A stretch of DNA of 64,000 nucleotides from Colletotrichum lupini. Its lineage: Eukaryota > Ascomycota > Sordariomycetes > Glomerellales > Glomerellaceae. Below the pieces are notes generated by a model that did no database searches, had not been told where the DNA came from, and saw only the letters and a program-made list of their open reading frames with translations. Positions 33,986-44,739 of this stretch are shown here, one piece after another. The stretch lies in NCBI RefSeq assembly GCF_023278565.1, contig NC_064681.1, positions 992,001 to 1,056,000 on the forward strand. The letters are read 5' to 3'. The first letter of the stretch is position 1; every line of letters starts with the position of its first letter. A program made the position numbers and the translations under genes.

Positions 33986-36900
33986 ATGGACACCACGGCG
34001 ATTCGAGGCCTGCTCGCGGCCAGTTTGGACCCCGATGCCGACACGAGACGGCGGGCTGAGATTCAGCTGAAGCAGGTATGAACACGAGAACTTCTCTCTT
34101 TTTGCCTTTCCCACCCGTCCTCCTTTCCCGCTCTCGCTTCCTGCTGGCCCCTTCTCGTGTCCTGAGAGATCCCGCCCCCTCCCCCACGAATGGCCCCTCT
34201 ACGACTGCGCCAGGGACGATCCGCACTACATCGCACCGCACGCACATATACAGACGTATACAACATGGACGAGATGCATACCTACCGCCAACACGTCTTC
34301 GCACCCTCACGGGCCTGCTGCCCGCTCCAGCTGCCCGGCATCGGGTCCGGTCCCACGGGGCATAGTCGCGGACTCACCCTTGATGTTGGATTTGCCGGCT
34401 GACATATTTTCTCCTGCCACTTAGATCGAAGAGCACCCGGGGTTTATGGACGTTCTCCTCGAGGTCCTTCAGAACGAGCAAGACAACAGTGTGCGACTAT
34501 CAAGTACGTGGACGGCTCCTTCCGAACCTCGTTGCCCCCCTACTCTGCCTTGCTCTCGTATGGCTTCACCTAGCCAAGCACACATACTAAACGGTTCCTC
34601 CTCTTAGCCGTTATCTATATCAAGAACCGCGTAAATCGCGGATGGGAAAAGTCGGACCACAACCCGAATGACACACAAATCGCCGAAGATGAGAAGGCGC
34701 GCTTCCGCGACCGTCTGTTGCCCATCATGGCCGCCTCTCAGGGGCTGGTCCGGCAACAGTTGATCCCCGTCCTCCAGCGTATTCTGCATTTCGATTTCCC
34801 CGAGAAGTGGCCCAACTTCATGGACTACACTATGCAGCTCCTGAACACGAACGATGCCGCCTCCGTTTTGGCTGGTCTTCAATGTCTTCTCGCCATCTGC
34901 CGCGCCTACCGATTCAAGTCTTCGGACGGCGATAACAGAGTCCATTTCGACAAGATTATCGAGGCCAGCTTCCCCAGACTCTTGGCCATCTGCAACGAGC
35001 TCATCGCGCAAGAGAGCGATGAAGCTGGCGAGATGCTTCACTTGGCCCTCAAGGCTTACAAGCACGCAACCTGGGTATTTACAAAATCCTCCTCTTGTTG
35101 TGCCTGGCTTTGTAACGTTTTGGCTGACACCGTCCTAGCTCGAACTCTCTGCTTTCCTTCGCGCCCAGCAAACCAACTTTGGCTGGTGCACCGTTTTCCT
35201 CCAGACCGTTTCAAAGGCTATTCCTGCCAGCGCCATGGCCGACGATTCATACGAGCGTGAAAAACACCACTGGTGGAAGGCTAAGAAGTGGGCGTACTTC
35301 AACTTGAACAGACTGTTCATCAGGTAAACATCGGCCTACAGTCCTTTTAGCATTTCGAGGGCTGGCTAACGCTGCAATAGACACGGCAACCCCCAATCCG
35401 TCACCAACACGAAGGACGAGGACGCTGTTCGTTTTGCCAAGGAGTTCTCCGCCACGATTGCGCCCGAGATTCTTAAGCACTACTTGGCCGAGATCGAGAA
35501 ATGGGTTGCAAAGACGGCCTGGCTCAGCAGACCCTGCCTGTCATACACTTTGGTTTTCCTCGACGAGTCGGTACGCCCCAAGGAGATGTGGAACCACCTG
35601 AAGCCTCACCTGCAGAACCTGGTGATGCACTTTGTGTTCCCCGTCCTTTGCCTGTCCGAGGAGGATATCGAGAAGTTCGAGGACGAGCCCGATGAATATC
35701 TTCACAGAAAGCTCAATTTCTACGAAGAGGCCTCGGCCCCCGATGTTGCGGCTACCAACTTCCTCGTCGGCCTAACGAAGAACCGAAGAAAGCAGACCTT
35801 TGAGATCCTCAAGTTTGTCAACGCCGTGGTCAACGAGTACGAGCAGGCGCCGGAGGACAAGAAGAACCACATCGCCAAGGAGGGTGCCCTGAGAATGATT
35901 GGCACGTTGGCGCCGGTCATCCTGGGCAAGAAGAGCCCCATCGCCGACCAAGTCGAGTACTTCCTCGTCCGCTACGTTTTCCCCGAATTCACGAGCCAGC
36001 AGGGATACCTGCGCGCGCGGGCTTGCGACACGATCGAGAAGTTCGAGCAGCTCAACTTCCAGGACCAGAACAACCTCCTTACTATATACCGCCACATCCT
36101 CGACTGTATGGCAGACGTCGCGCTGCCCGTGCGTGTCACTGCCGCGCTTGCCCTGCAGCCTCTCATCAGACACGACATCATTCGTACCAGCATGCAGCAG
36201 AGCATCCCTACCATCATGCAGCAGCTGCTTAAGCTCGCCAACGAGGCCGATATCGATGCCCTTGCCAACGTCATGGAGGATTTCGTTGAGGTCTTTGCCA
36301 CTGAGCTGACACCTTTTGCCGTTGCCCTGAGCGAGCAGCTGAGAGATACCTACCTCCGCATCGTCCGTGAGGTTCTGGACAAGAACAAGGACAATGGTGA
36401 GGATGAGTTTGGCGACTACCTTGACGAGAAGAGCATCACTGCCCTCGGCGTTCTTCAGACCATCGGCACTCTCATTCTCACCCTCGAGAGCACTCCCGAT
36501 GTTCTGCTCCACATCGAGGCCGTCCTCATGCCTGTCATCCAAGTTACTCTTGAGAACAAGCTGTACGACCTGTACAACGAAGTCTTTGAGATCATTGACA
36601 GCTGCACATTTGCTGCCAAGGGCATCTCCCCCACCATGTGGCAGGCCTTCGAGCTCATCCACGCCACTTTCAAGGCTGGCGCCGAGCTTTACCTGGAGGA
36701 TATGCTGCCCGCCCTGGACAACTTTGTCCAGTACGGAGCTGGCCAGCTGGTGCAGAAGCCCGAGTACATTGAGGCTCTCTTCTCCATGATTTCCGATATG
36801 TTCAACGATAACAAGGTTGGAGGCGTCGACAGAATCTGTGCTTGCAAGTTGGCTGAGGCTATGATGCTGAACCTTCGCGGCAACATCGACAACTACGTTT

Positions 36901-37776
36901 TGCGTTTCATCGAGTTCGCCATGACTGTCCTCACTGCTCAGGATGTCAAGGTCAAGGCTTACAAGATCCACCTCATGGAGCTGGTCATCAACTCCATTCA
37001 CTACAACCCTATCCTCACTCTCCACATCCTCGAGACCAAGGGCTGGACCAACCGATTCTTCAGCTTGTGGTTCGGCAGCATGTCCAACTTCACCCGGGTA
37101 CACGACAAGAAGCTGTGCATCGTCGCGATTGCGGCTCTGCTCAGCCTCAAGGCGGACCAGGTCCCTCAGAGCATTGCCGTTGGATGGCCTCGCTTGCTGC
37201 AGGGCGTCACCGAGCTGTTCAAGACGCTGCCTGCCGCTATGAAGAACCGCGAGGAGGCACTCCGTGACGACTACCACCTCGACGCCGGCACCTATGACTA
37301 TGGCGAAGAGGATGAGTGGGCTGAGGACGAGGCTAACTGGAACGTCGAGGACGAGCCTGAGGAGGAGGAGACCAATGAAGGTCGCGATGAGAGCACCGCG
37401 TACCTTGAGTTCTTGAACGAGGAGGCTCAAAAGTTCAGCCGTGGCGTTGATGATATTGAGTCTGAGGACGACCTTGGAGAAGACAGCGTTTTGCTCGAGT
37501 CTCCCCTGGACAAGGTGGACCCCTACCAACTTTTCAGTGCGACTTTGATGAGTAAGTTCCAGGCTATGCCGTCTTGTATGAACAAATGCTAACCCCCGAG
37601 CAGAGATGGAGGAGGAGCAACCTCAATTCTACCAGTCCCTTGCGTCACATCTCACCGCCGAGGACCAAGCCGCCCTGCAGGGCGTCATGCAAAAGGCAAC
37701 CGAGAATGCCCAGGCTGCCCAACTGGCTCTTGCTCAGCAACAAGGTGCCGCCCCTGTCAACGGTGGTGCTAGCTAA
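33986..37776 (+). CDS. nmd5: Importin-beta family karyopherin, Nmd5/Sxm1 (importin-7/8) type
   Basis: Exons 33986-34075, 34425-34503, 34608-35074, 35139-35323, 35381-37551 and 37604-37776; 1054 residues. It carries cargo through nuclear pores under control of Ran. The N-terminus has the importin-beta N-domain (RRRAEIQLKQIEEHPGF, SVRLSTVIYIKNRVNRGW), followed by FPEKWPNF and tandem HEAT repeats over the whole length. Near residue 940 there is an acidic stretch (YGEEDEWAEDEANWNVEDEP) typical of the importin-7/8 branch and absent from Kap95 or Kap123. The tail ends in an Ala/Gln-rich segment. All exon junctions keep frame. The first intron is 349 nt, unusually long here, while the others are 52-104 nt. 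Whether it corresponds to yeast Nmd5 or its paralogue Sxm1 cannot be decided, because filamentous fungi generally have a single gene of this type. Confidence 0.94.
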
Positions 37777-38707
37777 GAGCCCTACCGGAGATTTCATCGA
37801 TGACCGAGCCGGGCCCCTCATCCCGCTGTGAGGATCGTGTCAAGAGTATAGTGACCTCTGACCGCCCCAGCTCAGAGCTTATGAGGGAGACGCGAGATGA
37901 TCCGAAGAGCCACTGCCGCAACGCAAAGTCGGTGGATAAGGCTCGAAGCTGCCAACTGTCGATGTGGACGGGCGGCTGCAGGAAAGACTGATGAGGCAAA
38001 GATTTACGATTACCCCATTCCTAAAAGATTACAAGAGGTCCAAAAGGAAGAAGATCTTCAAGAGCAATAGAGCGTGCAAACGATGGCCGGAGGCCAGCTG
38101 GATATGAGAGGGAGGTGTATGGAAAGACTGAGTGGTCCTCCGCCAAAAACAAGAAAACGCAGCTTCCCCTGTCGTCGGCAGTTGTGGAGGAGTGAGCAGC
38201 AGGCAGGGGAAAAGATGGGACTTGTTGTTTCTGCTCGGATTTTCAAAGGGCGCCACAGAGGATGTTCCGATTGTCTTCGTCTTGGCCGTCTTTTTATTTC
38301 AAACCGGCGGCAGGCATAGCATCGTACGGGAGGCCCGCGTGTTGTGTGGATGTATAGCTTATGATGCCCCAAGTCGTAAGTAGTTAAAAATTCCCCCAAA
38401 CCCAACAATTCAAAAATCATTTCAATATACACTTTGGTCCTCGGTTACGTTGTCCTAGGAGTGGAGGGATTGTAAAGGAATGTGGCTGTTCAGACGGACA
38501 CGCTACGTCTCCAAGCTTGTCTTCCTTTGAGTATTGTTCTGTCAACCTCGGCGAATTCTTTCAAAGCATTTCACTTGTTGCAGGGAGGGAGGTGAGTGCA
38601 ATGATTGGGGAAGAAGGTATTTGATTGTCTCAGAACTAAGCATGACCCATCTGTAGGTGGCGGTTCCGGCGGCAATCCGAAGCGCTAGATCATACTAACT
38701 ACGTTAC
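37777..38707. other. Short intergenic region between convergent genes
   Basis: Lies between the stop codons of the importin gene (plus) and the seven-helix membrane protein gene (minus), so both 3' UTRs should be here. No ORF with support. Confidence 0.5.
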
Positions 38708-39739
38708 TCAAAGATCCCTCATCTCATGCGGGGTTCGCGCGATCACTGCAATCAAATCTGCCATCAGCATCTCGATTATGAGCCTGACGCTGTAGGCAAC
38801 CGGATGGGTGCAGGTGTAATGATAGGAATTTGGTGCAGACATGAGGATCATCATGACAACCTTTTCGAGAAAAGAGGAGAGAGAGAAAGTCAGCCCCATG
38901 TTACGTATGTTTACTTGGAGACCGCGTTTGTGTCGCAAACAACTTACATCCAAAGATATCGAAAGGCACACAGCCGCCACACCGCAATTGAACAAAAGCC
39001 GATATTTGACTAGGCCGCCGGCAATGAGCTCACGCTTGATGATTATGAGAAAAGTCGCATCGAGCACAACGTTGACTAGCAGATCGATGACTATGTCCAG
39101 CCGCGACAAGTATCTGTTGATCACTACCGCCAGCTGAGAGGGGTTTATTGTAAAGACGATCCACAGGGCGATGTATGCGAGGTTGAAGATGCCGATGAAG
39201 ACAACCAGACCTATCTTCATGTACTTGACTCGTTGCTTGTTGTGCATGAGGAGACCGAGTCTGTTGGCGAGAATCTGGGGGGCCAGTTGGGTTTGGAGAA
39301 CCCAGCTGATGGCGTCCGCAATCATGAAGCCGATGCTGAAAGTTGAGTACAGCATTTTAGCAAAACAGTCTGGGTGAAGAGTGAGTTGGGGACGTTTGGC
39401 CTTTTTGCTTACTTTATTGAGATGTCACCGCGGAAAAGTAACCAGACTATAATCGCCTGGGTGGCGTTGGCGAAGAGGAGAATCCATACCCTGGAGTTTG
39501 TGTCAATGTCCCTGAATTACCCCCTCCTGAACCGCGGTACTGGTTTGGACCATAGGTATATATGTGACTGACATCCAAGCGTAGATATTCTTCAACGAGT
39601 TTGTCCTCGAATAGATTATGAAACTCTGCTGGACGGCTTTTGCAGAGGTGAGTGCCAGCAAACCTATGCAGACGCCAAAGTAGAGGGCGGGAGTTTCCGT
39701 GGTGTCGAACGCCCAGGCCGACGCTCTTTTTCCAAGCAT
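38708..39739 (-). CDS. Fungal seven-transmembrane integral membrane protein, unknown function
   Basis: Predicted exons (in transcript order) 39573-39739, 39413-39490, 38948-39335 and 38708-38860; 261 residues. Introns are 82, 77 and 87 nt. The last intron is a multiple of three with no stop, so read-through is possible, but its GTAAGT donor is strong. Seven hydrophobic segments can be counted: YFGVCIGLLALTSAKAV, WILLFANATQAIIVWLLF, IGFMIADAISWVL, IGLVVFIGIFNLAYIALW, LDIVIDLLVNVVLDATFLI, LLFNCGVAAVCLSISLD and VAYSVRLIIEMLMADLIAV. The C-terminal HPVAYSVRLIIEMLMADLI block resembles a conserved block in uncharacterised seven-helix fungal proteins. A receptor-like role is possible but not shown. 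The donor of the first intron (GTCAGT) is non-consensus. Confidence 0.75.
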
Positions 39740-41688
39740 GATGGAAATTGAAGGAAAAAGAAAAAGAGGTTTCTGAGGTTACCAGGGGATGATCGATAGC
39801 CTTCTCCTTGACGACGAGAATTGCACAAGCGGCGGGCTTCCTCATGCTTGACCTTTTATTTCGTGGTGGCATCGTTGATGGTTTAGTAGCAGTGGCATCG
39901 CGATTTCGATCATGAAATTTCAAACTGCTAGGGCTTGGCGTCCACTGGTGTTGAAGGGCTACTTGCTTGCTTTTTTTTCTGAATTCCCCCTCCCTCTCAC
40001 GATGCAAATCGCGGGTTCATCGAAAAACTCAAGCCACACCTACTCAGCTCTGCCGGGCCGAGATTTACATTGATAGATGGCTGGCAGAGACACTTTGAAA
40101 GTACCAGTACGCTGTGGGAGTGCGCCACCTTTCTGACTATGATATCATGATCCTTTCTAGGGGCCACTGGGTTTGGGCTTCCCTAAGTTCATGCCAAGTA
40201 TCGCGACACCTATACTTGAGCTCAAACTCACAGTTGGGTGGCGACGGCAAATTCCGGAGTCAGTATATTTCTTCTTCGAGTGCGACAAGTGCCGTGAAAT
40301 ATCACCAAGATGCAGGACGCTTTGAGCCTCTAAGCTCGAGGAGGATCGGGGTGTTTTACACAGCCCATCGACTACGCTACGACTAGCGGTGACAATCTCT
40401 GGGTAGCTCCGTTGATACCAGGGATCTGTCACTTTTCAATGAATAGTATTGCTTTTCTTGAACTGCCAGTCTAATCGGTAAGATGCTAGCCGTAACCAGG
40501 CGGCTGGTTCAAGTATGAAGGGCGGCAGTAGCGGAAATCTGGAATCTGATAGATCGGATAGGATCACGAAATCTCTGGTGGGCGTGGTTGCATGTAGTTA
40601 CGAACGCGGTTGGGAATGGTTATAATTAGAGGGTCGAGGGTGTGGCAGGCGGGTGATAGAACATGTGGTCCATGTCCACACTCGAGAGCCTGAGCAATCA
40701 CGGCACGTCTGACTATCTGGTCTTTTTTTTTTTTTGCCCAGTAATTGGCTTTTGGTCGAAACTGCCCAAGAGCAACATGGGACGTCGGTTGTTGGTGAGC
40801 GGGAGTAAGTCAGACCAAGGGGAATCGGGGAGAACGATGGATATCACTTCTCCAGATGCAGAACTCTAGGAAGCAGACACCGGTGAGTCTTGTTTCTGTA
40901 CTATGTGGATCCGTCGTTCAACCTTGCATTCTGTTCAATGTTAGCCATGGTGAAGGCGTATAGTCACTCTTCTAATACTTGTTTGTTGAGTGGAACAGAT
41001 GTTGAATGAAGCCAAAGAGTCCTGCTTGCGTTAGTGAATACTTCATTTTTTCTTTGTTCAGAAATCGCAATCTTGACCATCGAGGCCTCTGATTGCTCAT
41101 TTCTCATGGAGGCCCGTCCTTGTTCGAGTATTCACTCAACTCTCTCCTCGCTCGTTGATCTGGCAGTAGTATTGCTTCGTGGTTAAGTTCTCCATCGCAC
41201 CTCTTCTCAACGCCACTGGTTACTCTCATTCTACCCATTACCTCTCACAATGCGACAACCTAAAGGAAGTTGGTGATGAGGAGAGAAAATCTGTCAACTG
41301 CGAATTAGGCAGGTAGTTGACAATAGCTCCTTCCGAATACATCTGAAGGTTCTGGCGGAAACGACATGTAGATACAACGTCGTTCTTGCGAGCTCGCCAA
41401 CTCTGACCCATCCACACCAGAACATTCATTAGGTCGAGGGTTAGTATCTGGCCGTTCGCATTAATACCCTTCCTTGAAGCTCGAATATTTGCCCTCTACA
41501 CCAGAAGCATAATTTCCGTGGAAGCACAAAAATTACGCCCTAGTTACTCGCGATTTACAACTTCCCTCGGCCATACTTGGCTTCTCTGACACCAAGACTC
41601 GAGTTACTGCAAATTACCAGCAGGTTGAAGCTTCTCCAGAAGCCTACCCAACTCCTTCCCGCTCCGCAAGAGGAAGCTCCCAATTGCT
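39740..41688. other. Intergenic region between divergent genes
   Basis: Should hold promoters of the minus-strand membrane protein gene (about 39740-40100) and of the plus-strand gene starting at 41689. There is a 13-nt T run near 40725. No ORF with support; short frames near 41577 are out of frame with the downstream gene. Confidence 0.45.
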
Positions 41689-43596
41689 ATGTTTCGAAAT
41701 TGGTCTTACCCACAAGGCTTCAGAAGGCAGGATCGGCCAGGAACCGCTCCTTCTTCCACAGCCCCTAGTCAAATTCCTCCTGCCCCTTCCCAGACTTTGG
41801 GTTCTGCAAACGGTCCTTCTCCTAATCATCTTCCGCACCTCAATACGATTACATCAATGTCCGCAGGTATAACCTCACAGCAAAGCCAAGTCAAGCCTGT
41901 GACGCCTAGGACGCCCCAGACAACAATTACAGTACCTCCTCTGGGTGTACGACATTCGCCTTCCCCGCCTTCACCCTCCTTCGTCGAAGCTGGTCGAATG
42001 CAGACGATTTCTCTATTGAAACCCACTGAAAGAGGAACACCGCAGATGACTGGCCCCTCTCGACTTACGTCTGTTGGCCAATTGACAGTCAAGCCAAACC
42101 AACCTTTACTCAAGAGTGTCAAAGACAACAACCTGCCGCAGGTGACTACAGCTTCAATGCAGCGCCTTATAGCAGAGAGGCTTGCTCAGAAGGAATTGGC
42201 GACTTCCTTGAAGCCCGACATCATGAAGGACAAGCCATACACTGGTCAATCGATCACTGGCTGGAGGAAGTGGGCTAAACGACACAAGAATCCCGCTTAC
42301 AGCAGGTATCCGGCCTGTAACGAGGCCGTCAACACCCATATCTCCAAGGTACTCTGGGACTCGGAAAATAAGAAGCCAAAAGCACTCAGCGAGCAGAAAG
42401 TATACGGCGATTTCATGAAGGACTGGAAGGAAACCCAGTACAGGCAACGGCCGCCTTCGGCGCCAATGATGGAGTCGATCCGACTCATTAACAATGCCAG
42501 TCTGCCGCAGGACATCGTCACCAAACTCGAGATTTCTGGCTGGGATGCGACCAAATGCTGCGATCCGACGTTGCCACACTCCGAGAAGAAGTCTGCCAGA
42601 GTGCCGCCAAATCTGAAGGGTTCCTCCAAGGACCCGGAATCCGAGTCAGAAAATGACTCGGATGAGGTTGCTCTGGCACAAACTAAGCAGCAACAGAGGG
42701 GTTCTTCATTTGACATGGCCATCACCCTGATAGACGATCCCGAAGATGAGGATATTCAGTCCTCCGGCCAATCTCCCCGACAGGCTTCGTCTGCTGCAGA
42801 AGCTGTAATCACCAGTCCCAGGAAGGCTCTGCCGCCGCTAGCGTCTTTCCAGCCCCCAAAGCCGCCACGGGTCGTTACCAGTCAGAACGAGGAGTCAGAG
42901 GCTGCAGCGTCTGCCAGTCATCATTTCCAAGGCATACCCAGTGTCGGACCCGAGAAGGCATCGAGGATCGGTGGCGTCGCCAAGTCTGTCGAACAGCTGA
43001 CGAAGAAGACGGAGTCGGCCAACTTGGTCCATCAAGACGTCAACTCCTTGTCCAACAGGTCCCCGAGCCCTTACTCGTCGTCCTCCTCCACTTCCAACAG
43101 CGGGAAGCGAATTTCCACAAAGGACCTTAGACGAGCTCTGCATAAGGTCAAGAAGCTAGGCGTTCTCTCGGGCAAACATTCTACTCAACTTGAAGACCAA
43201 GGCGGTCAACTCCTCGCCCAGACACAGAGACTAGATAACATTGAGCGTGCTGTTGGAGAGCAGGTTAGTAATTCCTACAACTTTGCCATGGAACTGGAGG
43301 CACACACAACTTTTCTCAAGAAACAAGATCTCGCACTGGCACAGCTCCGCAATGACAACCAGGCCCTACGGGCATGTCTCCAGGACGTGCTATTCCCCCT
43401 CGCCCAGGCCGTCAATGCCATGCACAAGTCGACAAAGAGGGATAAGAAAACACTCGAGGCAAACGCCAAGAGAGCCAAAAAGGAATTGGAGGAGTTTGAG
43501 GCTGCGGGCAGGAACGCCGAGGCCGTGGAGCGAGGTACCCGGAATCTTGGCCAGATTTTGCGGGCACCCCAGGGCGATAGGATGGACATGAATTGA
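41689..43596 (+). CDS. Uncharacterised protein with disordered N-terminus and C-terminal coiled coil
   Basis: Single uninterrupted frame of 635 residues. It has three parts. Residues 1-170 are disordered and rich in Pro, Ser, Thr and Gln. A more ordered, conserved-looking block follows (about 175-290; KPYTGQSITGWRKWAKRHK, YPACNEAVNTHI, YGDFMKDWKETQYR). The rest is Ser/Pro-rich and then a predicted coiled coil (about 490-630; AQTQRLDNIERAVGEQ, KKTLEANAKRAKKELEEFEAA). No signal peptide, membrane segment or catalytic motif. It could be a scaffold or a chromatin- or cytoskeleton-associated protein, but nothing proves this. The start is the first in-frame ATG. The coding character is strong: long, with a clean composition change at both ends. 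Confidence 0.8.
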   Translation: MFRNWSYPQGFRRQDRPGTAPSSTAPSQIPPAPSQTLGSANGPSPNHLPHLNTITSMSAGITSQQSQVKPVTPRTPQTTITVPPLGVRHSPSPPSPSFVEAGRMQTISLLKPTERGTPQMTGPSRLTSVGQLTVKPNQPLLKSVKDNNLPQVTTASMQRLIAERLAQKELATSLKPDIMKDKPYTGQSITGWRKWAKRHKNPAYSRYPACNEAVNTHISKVLWDSENKKPKALSEQKVYGDFMKDWKETQYRQRPPSAPMMESIRLINNASLPQDIVTKLEISGWDATKCCDPTLPHSEKKSARVPPNLKGSSKDPESESENDSDEVALAQTKQQQRGSSFDMAITLIDDPEDEDIQSSGQSPRQASSAAEAVITSPRKALPPLASFQPPKPPRVVTSQNEESEAAASASHHFQGIPSVGPEKASRIGGVAKSVEQLTKKTESANLVHQDVNSLSNRSPSPYSSSSSTSNSGKRISTKDLRRALHKVKKLGVLSGKHSTQLEDQGGQLLAQTQRLDNIERAVGEQVSNSYNFAMELEAHTTFLKKQDLALAQLRNDNQALRACLQDVLFPLAQAVNAMHKSTKRDKKTLEANAKRAKKELEEFEAAGRNAEAVERGTRNLGQILRAPQGDRMDMN

Positions 43597-44739
43597 TACC
43601 GTCCTGGGCATGCTGGTAGGCGTATTTTAGTTTGAAGGGGGGACTTTTTTTAACTGGGAGATGGTTTTTGCAGCATATGACGACTTTGGAGGGTGCCGAC
43701 TCACATGAAAAGGCGAACTATATGCATCATCTCTTTGGGTCATCAACAGGATCTGACTGGAGACAGAGCATTTGGCTTCCATGGTGGAGCTAGGTCCATC
43801 GAACTAGATAGGCTGGTACGCACCTCTGCTTTCTCGGTAACTCATATACAGCGATGGTTCACATGGCCTGGTTCTTCACTTGTCTGTTTCGCTGTGACAG
43901 CCAACCACTGAAGTGACTGATATCAGCGACGTATCCGAAACCAACGAAAACGAGGTCCAAGGATCAATCACAGAAGTATCTGGTCTCAAGATATGCCGAT
44001 ATGACAAGGACACAAGCAGGACTCGACAATATCAACGAGACAAAACCAATGAGGCTTGGAACCGATTTGAATTTGAGCTGAGTCGAGGGCAAAAGGTAAG
44101 AAGAACCAAACAGACCCCTCTCTCGCCTCGTGACGACGGCGATGGAAAAAGAAATAAAACCCAGGACTCCATGAACAATGCAAGCCGGAGGAAATATTAA
44201 AAAAAGGCCATGGACAATTTCGCGCGCGCGCGCGCGTGACTCTCCGCGCTCCCGCAGTGAGCAAGCAACGCTCGCTCCCACGAACGATCAACCCAACGAG
44301 ACGGACACGCCTTCAAATGAACCCATCTGACGCATGCGATGATGATTCTGCGTCTGGTTCCAATTCGTCGGGGGAAAGAAAAGAAGATGTGCCAACGTTC
44401 TCCCATCCATGTTTCCTTCGACCGCCTTCCGACAACCTCAAGTTGGCTGGCGGTCCCCTTAATCCCCAAAAGCCCTCACGAACCCATTGGTCATCGCATC
44501 AACGTCCGTCCCAACTTGAATGGTAGGTCCAACATTGCAGCTTTCATCGCATAATTCCACCTTGGTATTTTCAAAACAACAATAAAACTTTCGTGACTCT
44601 GACATCGTTTCGTTTCATCTCTCTCCGACCCCTTTTTCGTGAACAGCTTTCTGGCTCACTAATAGCAAACCATCATGGAAAACAAAAATCGATCATCAAA
44701 AAAAACGCATTTCATTATTTTTCCTTTTTATCGTAGAGT
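43597..44739. other. Region between two convergent genes
   Basis: Holds the 3' flanks of the genes ending at 43596 (plus) and 44740 (minus). It includes a perfect (CG)8 run. Small overlapping frames on both strands lack support. Confidence 0.45.
44221..44236. repeat. (CG)8 dinucleotide run
   Basis: Sixteen bases of alternating C and G. Alternating CG is the classical Z-DNA-forming sequence, and it lies between the 3' ends of convergent genes. Confidence 0.95.

Noticed and set aside
35772..37529. 585-codon minus-strand open frame
   Set aside because: It is the exact antisense of the large importin exon. The plus-strand protein is clearly conserved, and the minus frame arises from its codon bias.
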